Origin: Gammaproteobacteria bacterium
GTDB lineage: Bacteria > Pseudomonadota > Gammaproteobacteria > SZUA-229
DNA: 6,667 nucleotides
NCBI GenBank assembly: GCA_029879605.1
Contig: JAOUQA010000115.1
Span: 1-6,667, forward strand
Direction of reading: 5' to 3'
Part shown: piece by piece, positions 1 through 4,722 of the stretch
Numbering within the stretch: the first letter of the stretch is position 1
How the letters are laid out: each line of letters opens with the position of its first letter
The notes under the pieces: model-generated
The model's input: the letters and a program-made list of their open reading frames with translations, nothing else
What the model was told of the DNA's origin: nothing
The model's database searches: none
Program-made: the position numbers and the translations under genes

Positions 1-46
1 TAAGTTACTAACTGAATTTTTCTAAACCTATCAAAGGAAAAGTACA

Positions 47-382
47 ATGAAATCAATTATAAACTCCCTCAGTGTTTTATTATTCCTGACTTTAAGTTTT
101 ACAATTCATGCTGAAAACACCAACCCTTTTGGCATGACTAAAGCATCAACAGATACCGTACAACTGGCCGAAGGCAAATGCGGTGAAGGCAAGTGTGGCG
201 ACAGTAAGAAAAAAGATAAATGCGGCGAAGGCAAGTGCGGCGACAGCAAGAAAGAAGGTAAATGTGGCGAAGGTAAGTGCGGCAAAGAACACATGGAAAA
301 GAATGGCGGCAAATGCGGTGACTCCAAAAAAGAAGATACTAAAAAAATGAAGTGTGGCGAAGGAAAATGTGGCAGCAAGTAA
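47..382 (+). CDS. hvfA: HvfA-like Cys-rich RiPP precursor / copper-binding peptide (EGKCG repeats)
   Basis: This 111-residue secreted low-complexity protein probably acts as the precursor of a modified copper-binding peptide outside the cytoplasm. Residues 1-22 form a signal peptide: Lys2, a hydrophobic core at about 8-20, and a likely cut after Ile-His-Ala. A short linker (23-41) leads into a repeat region (42-111) with nine cysteines, every one in a KCG triplet. EGKCG occurs six times (42-46, 47-51, 61-65, 70-74, 75-79, 105-109), and KCGEGKCG four times. No cysteine lies in the signal peptide or linker. EGKCG is the signature of HvfA-family peptides, in which an MNIO (DUF692) enzyme with a DUF2063 partner converts cysteines to oxazolone/thioamide groups that bind copper. 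Those enzymes are not in this window, so modification is inferred. An AAAGGA ribosome site at 33-38 fixes the start, and a terminator follows. It could instead act unmodified as a metallothionein-like metal sink. Confidence 0.8.
   Translation: MKSIINSLSVLLFLTLSFTIHAENTNPFGMTKASTDTVQLAEGKCGEGKCGDSKKKDKCGEGKCGDSKKEGKCGEGKCGKEHMEKNGGKCGDSKKEDTKKMKCGEGKCGSK
176..379 (+). repeat. In-gene tandem repeat encoding KCGEGKCG-type units
   Basis: The 3' two thirds of the precursor gene is an imperfect tandem array. Two units of exactly 42 bases (176-217 and 218-259) encode 14 residues of the form KCGEGKCGDSKK plus two variable residues. A third unit (260-310) keeps the KCGEGKCG core but has a diverged, longer spacer. 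A half unit with one KCG (311-349) and a final core (350-373) complete it. Synonymous changes between units (AAATGC, AAGTGT, AAGTGC and AAATGT for the Lys-Cys pair) suggest old duplication kept by selection on the protein. This is coding sequence, not CRISPR. Confidence 0.85.
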
Positions 383-404
383 TTCTTGCTTATAACTTTT
401 TAAC

Positions 405-433
405 AAAAGCCCTGATCCAGTCAGGGCTTTTTT
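405..433 (+). terminator. Rho-independent terminator of the hvfA-like gene
   Basis: An 11-bp perfect stem (405-415 pairing with 421-431) with core GCCCTGA/TCAGGGC and a 5-base loop ends in a run of six T (428-433), 22 bases after the stop codon. It should end most hvfA transcripts, so the precursor is probably expressed at a different level from the downstream membrane protein gene. Confidence 0.85.
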
Positions 434-476
434 ATGCCCGGAATAAACAGGCATGATTAAAACATATCCAGTCGAG

Positions 477-492
477 TAACCGGTTAATTAAC
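477..492. promoter_or_regulatory. Two overlapping palindromes in the hvfA-hvfX intergenic region
   Basis: TAACCGGTTA (477-486) and GTTAATTAAC (483-492) are both perfect 10-bp palindromes sharing four bases. They lie between the hvfA terminator and the DoxX-family gene, about 150 bases before its start. They could be a regulator site, but AT-rich palindromes this short arise easily by chance. I see no convincing sigma-70 promoter, RNA gene or reading frame in the rest of 434-642. Confidence 0.15.
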
Positions 493-642
493 TATAAAGC
501 GGATGTTATTGTGCTTTCATAAGTGCATAGTGGCAGCCAATAAATACTCAATTCCGCTAAATATTTTATACCCTGAAATGCCTGGCTGAACTTTACAACT
601 GAAAAGCAGTCACTTTATTCAATACACAAAAAAGGATAAGCC

Positions 643-1248
643 ATGAATAAAATTATCGGCTTCTGTAAATGCGCTCAACATTATCTTATCGAAAAATCCC
701 GCGCCCTGGATTTTACTGCCCCGTTATTATTACGAATTTACCTGGCACCAATTTTTATTATTGCTGGCTGGAATAAACTATCAGATCTCGAAAGCACGGC
801 ATATTATTTTGGAGAGTATCTTGGCATGCCATTGCCAGAATTGATGGCATTCCTCGCAGGCTCAACAGAATTTTTTGGTGGTATCGCCATCCTGATTGGC
901 CTGGCAACTCGCTGGGCATCTTTACCACTGATATTCACTATGTTTATTGCTGCCGTCACTGCTCACTGGGGTAATGGCTGGCACGTATTACCAGAATCAA
1001 CTCTAACCATGCCCTGGGAATGGCGCACCGACCTGATTGAAGGCGCTGCAGCGCGCAAAGAAATGGCTATTTCAATTTTACGTACTCACGGCAATATTGA
1101 ATGGCTGACAGAAACCGGTGGCTTCACAATACTGAAAAACGGTATCGAATTTGCTGCAACTTACCTGATAATGCTGCTTAGCCTGTTTTACCTGGGCGCA
1201 GGAAAAGCAAGTGCTGATCACTTCATCCAGAAACACTTTAATGAATAA
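643..1248 (+). CDS. hvfX: DoxX-family membrane protein, HvfX-like
   Basis: This 201-residue inner-membrane protein belongs to the DoxX superfamily. Hydrophobic segments lie at about 27-46, 67-87, 92-109 and 168-187, giving the expected four transmembrane helices. The first carries the DoxX-like pattern LLLRIYLAPIFIIAGWNKL, and the end (GAGKASADHF) matches the usual DoxX close. A long polar insert of about 58 residues (110-167), rich in Trp and Glu, separates helices three and four. Cys8 and Cys10 form a short CKC near the N terminus. DoxX proteins accompany bufferin and Hvf RiPP clusters, where the HvfX form is linked to copper-peptide maturation or handling; the exact reaction is not settled. 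The adjacent EGKCG peptide gene supports HvfX over a generic DoxX. An AAGGA site (632-636), six bases before ATG, sets the start. A terminator separates it from hvfA, so it is probably transcribed from its own promoter. Confidence 0.75.
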   Translation: MNKIIGFCKCAQHYLIEKSRALDFTAPLLLRIYLAPIFIIAGWNKLSDLESTAYYFGEYLGMPLPELMAFLAGSTEFFGGIAILIGLATRWASLPLIFTMFIAAVTAHWGNGWHVLPESTLTMPWEWRTDLIEGAAARKEMAISILRTHGNIEWLTETGGFTILKNGIEFAATYLIMLLSLFYLGAGKASADHFIQKHFNE

Positions 1249-1294
1249 CATTAAAATATTTCTGGCGATTTCCCTGACCCTGTCTTATTATTAG
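1241..1294 (+). CDS. Possible 17-residue hydrophobic ORF overlapping the end of hvfX
   Basis: An ATG inside the last codons of the DoxX-family gene (ATGAATAA overlap, 8 bases) opens a short frame encoding MNNIKIFLAISLTLSYY and ends at TAG. The peptide looks like the beginning of a signal peptide. It may be a translationally coupled small ORF, the remnant of a decayed secreted-protein gene, or chance. No separate ribosome site is seen. Confidence 0.15.
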   Translation: MNNIKIFLAISLTLSYY

Positions 1295-1311
1295 TTAAAG
1301 AGTCCCACTAA

Positions 1312-1566
1312 ATGAGAACGAATATGAATACAAAAATAACTGATGTTATGTTACAGATAGATGGAAATATCGATACCAACCATCGCCATCAACTGGAAAC
1401 ATATATGAAACAGCAGGTGGGAGTTACTTCCCTGGGATATCACGATAATAAACAACAGTTAATGATGGTTGGCTATAACCCTGAATGCATTACAGCTGCC
1501 GACCTTCTGACCCGTGTTAAATTCAGCGGCGTTCAGGCCGAACTCATAAACCTGTACCAGGCCTAG
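1312..1566 (+). CDS. Small HMA-like protein lacking the CXXC metal site
   Basis: This 84-residue soluble protein shows the spacing of a heavy-metal-associated (HMA, Atx1/CopZ-like) domain: a first strand (12-17), a helix (about 24-35), a turn with Val-Gly-Val (36-38), a strand pair (40-45 and 49-55), the motif GYNPE (54-58) in the place where HMA domains have YDP, then a helix (61-71) and a last strand (74-81). The loop that normally carries MXCXXC is replaced by DGNIDTNHRH (17-26), so it cannot bind copper the usual way; its only cysteine is Cys59. His24 and His26 occupy the loop. The start is uncertain: ATG at 1312 has AAAGAG nine bases upstream, but ATG at 1324 (80 residues) also has a nearby GAG. 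It follows hvfX by 63 bases with no terminator between, so it is likely co-transcribed and may serve the same metal pathway. The HMA assignment is pattern-based. Confidence 0.6.
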   Translation: MRTNMNTKITDVMLQIDGNIDTNHRHQLETYMKQQVGVTSLGYHDNKQQLMMVGYNPECITAADLLTRVKFSGVQAELINLYQA

Positions 1567-1575
1567 CTCATCCTG

Positions 1576-1607
1576 ATAAATGCAGACGCTATACCGTCTG
1601 CATTTAT
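1576..1607. terminator. Hairpin terminator between convergent genes
   Basis: ATAAATGCAGACG (1576-1588) pairs perfectly over 13 bp with 1595-1607 around a 6-base loop. It lies ten bases after the HMA-like gene, and its right arm contains the stop codon (1604-1606) of the convergent minus-strand gene. The T runs are broken by an A on both sides, so it is less canonical than the other two terminators here, but its position between convergent genes supports a bidirectional role. Confidence 0.65.
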
Positions 1608-2056
1608 TCAAATATCTTTTGCCACCACCGGCTCCTGTTGTTCGCAGGCCTTAAAGCATCTTCAATATCCACCGGCCTGATTTTTGATAATACCCAGCCG
1701 GGTAGTGGCGGGTTTTCACTAAAGCCACAACTGACACCAAGATTATTAGGATCAAAGATTTTTATAAATGCGGGTGTGTCATGGTCATCGGCATAGACAA
1801 TGGCACAATAATCTTCATCATGCTCACTACGCAACAATACATCGATTTCAGCAATAAATTTTTTCAGTTGCTCTGCCGTTACTGCCTGGTCAGGTGCTGG
1901 ATCACCAATATGATAGATATACCAGTTATCATCCACCTGTGAATTTAATGTTTGCCAGAAAACATCAAGCTGATCCCAGCGCATTAAGGAAGTAAATCGC
2001 CCCTTGAATGCGGTTAAATAAATATCAGCTTCTGTTTCTACCTGCGCCTGCGCCAT
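1604..2056 (-). CDS. Conserved hypothetical soluble protein, 150 residues
   Basis: I do not recognise a functional family. The protein is acidic, has no signal peptide or membrane segment, and carries six Trp (27, 34, 45, 121, 144, 145) and two Cys (84, 110). Its middle (62-111) is the most distinctive part: a charged helix (EQLKKFIAEIDVLL), then HDEDYC, IVYADD and IKIFDPNNLGVSCG. The end has PPLPGWVLS (116-124) and a basic Trp-rich tail. I recall similar uncharacterised proteins in gammaproteobacteria but cannot confirm this. The ATG at 2056 is supported by GAGAG about eight bases upstream; Met25 (MRWDQL) is a possible alternative start. It lies 22 bases after the TetR gene on the same strand, so the two are probably one transcript. 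That is the only functional hint. Confidence 0.75.
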   Translation of the reverse strand: MAQAQVETEADIYLTAFKGRFTSLMRWDQLDVFWQTLNSQVDDNWYIYHIGDPAPDQAVTAEQLKKFIAEIDVLLRSEHDEDYCAIVYADDHDTPAFIKIFDPNNLGVSCGFSENPPLPGWVLSKIRPVDIEDALRPANNRSRWWQKIFE

Positions 2057-2078
2057 GAGCTACTCTCATTCAAATCTA

Positions 2079-2660
2079 CTAATTACTTGTTATTTGCCTG
2101 ATCCAGTTTTTAACATCGTCAGTTGATTGTTCCAGAAACTGACTGTCATTATAAATATATGCTACCTGCACAATTCCCTGCAGCCTGGCTATCAGGTCCA
2201 TAGCATATTTTTTTGCACGACTTTCCATGCCCAGCAAACAAAACTGTTTTTCACACCAGTCGATTAAAACATCAAATACTACTGTTAATTTTGCCCTGGA
2301 TAATTCATGCTCCTGGTCCTTGGCAAGTTCAGAACTTAACGTCCCTATTGGACAGCCATATTGAATAACCTGCTCTTCATTGCTTAACGGTAAGGCTGTA
2401 AACAGCAATAATCTCTCACGTGGCTCACTGGTTTTCTGCTCACACTGTTCAAGCATATTTCTAAAAATAGATACTCGCGACTCAACAACCGCCTCAAGAA
2501 TTTCTTCCTTGGTTTTAAAATAATAATAAAAGTTTCCCCTGGGTATACCAGTTTCGTCGGAGATATCACTAAAAGAAGTTTGATTATAACCACGTGAATA
2601 AAAGAGCCTGTCAGCTGCATCCACAATACGCTGGCGATTAGCCGACCCTTTTGTTCCCAT
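2079..2660 (-). CDS. TetR/AcrR-family transcriptional regulator
   Basis: This DNA-binding repressor-type protein has 193 residues from the chosen start, typical of the family. The N-terminal TetR domain (about 8-55) includes RIVDAADRLFYSRGYNQTS, then the helix-turn-helix (about 29-48) ending in GNFYYYF and KTKEEIL, the standard close of the domain. The remaining alpha-helical part should bind a ligand and dimerise; it contains GCPIGTLSSELA, common among TetR proteins, and several Cys. The open frame extends to a TTG at 2783, adding 41 mostly basic residues, but family length and a GAGAG 9 bases before the ATG at 2660 favour the shorter form; the ATG at 2669 is too close to that site. It is divergent from yadGH and precedes the 150-residue hypothetical gene. 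By the usual TetR arrangement it probably represses itself and the neighbouring exporter. Its ligand is unknown. Confidence 0.88.
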   Translation of the reverse strand: MGTKGSANRQRIVDAADRLFYSRGYNQTSFSDISDETGIPRGNFYYYFKTKEEILEAVVESRVSIFRNMLEQCEQKTSEPRERLLLFTALPLSNEEQVIQYGCPIGTLSSELAKDQEHELSRAKLTVVFDVLIDWCEKQFCLLGMESRAKKYAMDLIARLQGIVQVAYIYNDSQFLEQSTDDVKNWIRQITSN

Positions 2661-2669
2661 CTTAAACAT

Positions 2670-2675
2670 CTCTCT
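2670..2675 (-). promoter_or_regulatory. Ribosome binding site deciding the tetR start
   Basis: AGAGAG on the minus strand ends nine bases before the ATG at 2660 and directly abuts the ATG at 2669, so it favours the former. A TATAAT overlaps this stretch immediately upstream but has no good -35 partner; if it were the -10, the transcript would start too late to include this site. Confidence 0.45.
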
Positions 2676-2823
2676 ATTATATAAAAACGGTGTAATTCTA
2701 CGCCTTTTTGAAATTCTTTTCCTTAAAAAGCATATTTCCTGAAACCCAGTTAATTCATTAACTAACAACCTACGTTTAGACAATCGTATGACTTTGAATT
2801 AAACTTTTCAACAGACATTTAAT

Positions 2824-2837
2824 AATAATTAATTATT
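2824..2837. promoter_or_regulatory. 14-bp perfect palindrome, candidate TetR operator
   Basis: AATAATTAATTATT is a perfect inverted repeat in the region between the divergent tetR and yadG genes. It overlaps a possible minus-strand -10 (TATTAT, 2822-2827, with TTGATT at 2846-2851 after 18 bases) and falls where the -35 region of yadG would be, so a bound protein could block both. It contains only A and T, so chance is a real alternative. Confidence 0.3.
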
Positions 2838-2842
2838 TCATG

Positions 2843-2848
2843 TATAAT
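2843..2848 (+). promoter_or_regulatory. Candidate -10 element for yadGH
   Basis: A perfect TATAAT lies 45 bases before the yadG start codon, predicting a leader of about 40 bases. No good -35 hexamer is found 16-18 bases upstream, which would fit an activator-dependent, weak or regulated promoter. In AT-rich intergenic DNA a chance match is also likely. Confidence 0.3.
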
Positions 2849-2893
2849 CAATTACTTGTATTTAACTACCCCTGCCCGCTATAACACTTAATT

Positions 2894-3865
2894 ATGCTTG
2901 CACTTAAAATCAGCCAACTAAAAAAATGCTATAAAAATGGCACTGAAGCCCTTAAAGGTGTTGACCTTGAGGTCGAGAAAGGGGATTTTTTTGCCCTGCT
3001 GGGCCCAAATGGTGCAGGAAAATCAACTACAATCAGCATTATTTCCGGCCTGGTCAATAAATCCTCCGGTAAAATACAAATTTTTGATACTGATATCGAT
3101 CATGAACCTGCCCTGGCCAAATCCTATATTGGCCTGGTACCCCAGGAGTTTAATTTTAACCAGTTTGAACCGGTGCAGGAGATCCTGATTAACCAGGCGG
3201 GCTATTACGGTATTAACCGAACCGCCGCCACTGAACGCGCCAGGCAATACCTGCAACAACTGGAGCTCTGGGACAAACGCAATGTCATGGCCCGTGAATT
3301 ATCCGGCGGCATGAAACGACGACTGATGATCGCCCGCGCCCTGATCCATCAGCCAAAACTTCTCATCCTGGATGAACCCACAGCCGGGGTTGATATTGAA
3401 ATTCGCCGTTCCATGTGGGACTTTCTGCATCGCATCAACCAGCAGGGTACGACTATCATTCTGACGACTCATTACCTCGAAGAAGCAGAAAGCCTGTGTA
3501 AAAACATTGCCATCATCGATCATGGCAGAACCATTGAAAGCACCAGCATGCGCAAACTGCTGGCTCAATTAACAATGGAAACCTTTATTCTTTATCTTGA
3601 TAAACACACCAGCACTGTTCCACTGGATATACCTGATTGTGAAATTCGAATCATTGATGACCAGACACTGGAAGTTGATATTGAACAGTCCAATAATCTT
3701 AACCATGTATTTGAAGCCTTATCCCGGCATGATATTCATGTACTTAGCATGCGTAACAAAAGTAACCGACTGGAACAGCTCTTTATGCACCTGGTGGACA
3801 AGAATCGTAATAATAAAGAACTGGCTGCAGCACTTATCCAGACTGCCCAGGAAACCTGTGATTAA
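2894..3865 (+). CDS. yadG: ABC-2 type exporter ATP-binding protein YadG
   Basis: This is the cytoplasmic ATPase that powers the YadGH exporter; its substrate is not established. All nucleotide-binding motifs are intact: Walker A GPNGAGKST (37-45), Q-loop Gln84 in VPQEFNF, ABC signature LSGGM (136-140), Walker B LLILDEP (156-162), D-loop AGVD (164-167) and switch His193 in TTHYLEE. The stretches NGTEALKGVDL, NQAGYYGI and LSGGMKRRLMIARAL are those I recall from E. coli YadG. At 323 residues it is slightly longer than E. coli YadG (about 308), the surplus being a polar C-terminal tail after HLVDK. The ATG at 2894 gives the expected N terminus, and an in-frame stop nine bases upstream rules out much extension. 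No clear Shine-Dalgarno is visible, so initiation may be weak. yadH follows after six bases. The divergent TetR gene is the likely regulator. Confidence 0.93.
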   Translation: MLALKISQLKKCYKNGTEALKGVDLEVEKGDFFALLGPNGAGKSTTISIISGLVNKSSGKIQIFDTDIDHEPALAKSYIGLVPQEFNFNQFEPVQEILINQAGYYGINRTAATERARQYLQQLELWDKRNVMARELSGGMKRRLMIARALIHQPKLLILDEPTAGVDIEIRRSMWDFLHRINQQGTTIILTTHYLEEAESLCKNIAIIDHGRTIESTSMRKLLAQLTMETFILYLDKHTSTVPLDIPDCEIRIIDDQTLEVDIEQSNNLNHVFEALSRHDIHVLSMRNKSNRLEQLFMHLVDKNRNNKELAAALIQTAQETCD

Positions 3866-3871
3866 ACGACC

Positions 3872-4645
3872 ATGACATTTAATGAAAAATTAACAGCTTA
3901 TAAAACTATCGTCACCAAGGAATATTTACGTTTTATTCGCATCTGGATTCAAACCGTATTACCACCAGCCATTACCACCGCCTTATATTTTGTAATTTTC
4001 GGTGAACTGATTGGCTCGCAAATTTCTGATATTGATGGCTATAGCTACATGGATTACATTGTTCCCGGCCTGATACTGATGTCTGTTATTACCAATTCCT
4101 ATGCAAATGTCGTATCGTCTTTTTACAGTGCTAAATTCCAGAGAAGCATTGAAGAACTTCTAATATCCCCAACACCGAATTATTTAATTCTCGCTGGCTT
4201 TGTTTCGGGTGGCGTTGCCCGTGGCCTTATTGTCGGGCTGGTTGTCACCATGGTTGCCATGTTTTTTTCTGATTTCCAGGTACACAGTCTACTGCTTAGC
4301 TTTACCGTTTTTCTATTAACCGCCATCCTGTTTTCTATCGCGGGTTTAATAAACGCCATCTATGCCAAAAGTTTTGATGATATTACGATAATACCTACCT
4401 TTGTTTTAACACCCTTAACCTACCTCGGTGGCATTTTTTATTCTATCGAGATGTTGCCACAGTTCTGGCAAAACATTTCTCTCATCAACCCGATTCTTTA
4501 CATGATTAATTCGTTTCGCTATGGCCTGCTTGGTATATCTGATACTGATATCACGACAGCATTAATTATTATTATCCTGTTTATTACTGGCCTGTTCAGT
4601 TTTGCACTTTATTTATTAAATAAAGGCATAGGCATAAAAAATTAA
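3872..4645 (+). CDS. yadH: ABC-2 type exporter permease YadH
   Basis: This inner-membrane permease of 257 residues, the same size as E. coli YadH (256), partners the YadG ATPase. It shows the ABC-2 membrane architecture: an N-terminal amphipathic stretch (KEYLRFIRIWIQTVLPP) entering the first helix (about 27-47), further helices at about 65-83, 106-130, 137-163, 172-192 and 228-250, and conserved blocks IVPGLILMSVITNSYANV, KFQRSIEELLISP, GGVARGL and TFVLTPLTYLGGIFYS, all matching YadH as I remember it. The start ATG lies six bases after the yadG stop, so the genes are translated from one transcript and are likely coupled. A bidirectional terminator follows. The transported substrate cannot be read from the sequence; ABC-2 exporters move drugs, lipids or polysaccharides, and a TetR neighbour would fit export of a small toxic compound. 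Confidence 0.93.
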   Translation: MTFNEKLTAYKTIVTKEYLRFIRIWIQTVLPPAITTALYFVIFGELIGSQISDIDGYSYMDYIVPGLILMSVITNSYANVVSSFYSAKFQRSIEELLISPTPNYLILAGFVSGGVARGLIVGLVVTMVAMFFSDFQVHSLLLSFTVFLLTAILFSIAGLINAIYAKSFDDITIIPTFVLTPLTYLGGIFYSIEMLPQFWQNISLINPILYMINSFRYGLLGISDTDITTALIIIILFITGLFSFALYLLNKGIGIKN

Positions 4646-4666
4646 TCCGCAAACAAAAACCAGGAC

Positions 4667-4697
4667 AAAAAAAAGAGCCGGCATTGCCGGCTCTTTT
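4667..4697. terminator. Bidirectional terminator between yadH and the EF-G gene
   Basis: GAGCCGGC (4675-4682) pairs with GCCGGCTC (4686-4693) around a 3-base loop, and AAAA/TTTT flanks extend the stem to 12 bp. Reading leftward the hairpin is followed by eight T (complement of 4667-4674), a very strong terminator for the EF-G gene 26 bases away. Reading rightward it has four T, adequate for yadH. Confidence 0.9.
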
Positions 4698-4722
4698 CAT
4701 GAAATAAATTTTAAATATAAAA

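Noticed and set aside
176..379. Repeat array as CRISPR
   Set aside because: Units are in frame, have no unique spacers and encode KCGEGKCG motifs; this is a protein repeat.
106..454. Two long minus-strand frames opposite the Cys-rich peptide gene
   Set aside because: They mirror the repeats of the hvfA-like gene (Pro-Ser-His-Leu and Phe/Ala-rich low complexity), lack a ribosome site, and one runs through the terminator.
2384..2626. 80-residue minus-strand frame overlapping the TetR gene
   Set aside because: It overlaps the helix-turn-helix coding region in another frame and has no family features.
2079..2783. Full-length 234-residue TetR protein starting at 2783
   Set aside because: That start is a TTG with no good ribosome site, and the product would be longer than is typical for TetR regulators; the ATG at 2660 fits better.
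3023..3568. Minus-strand frames inside yadG
   Set aside because: They sit opposite intact Walker and signature motif coding sequence; no independent support.
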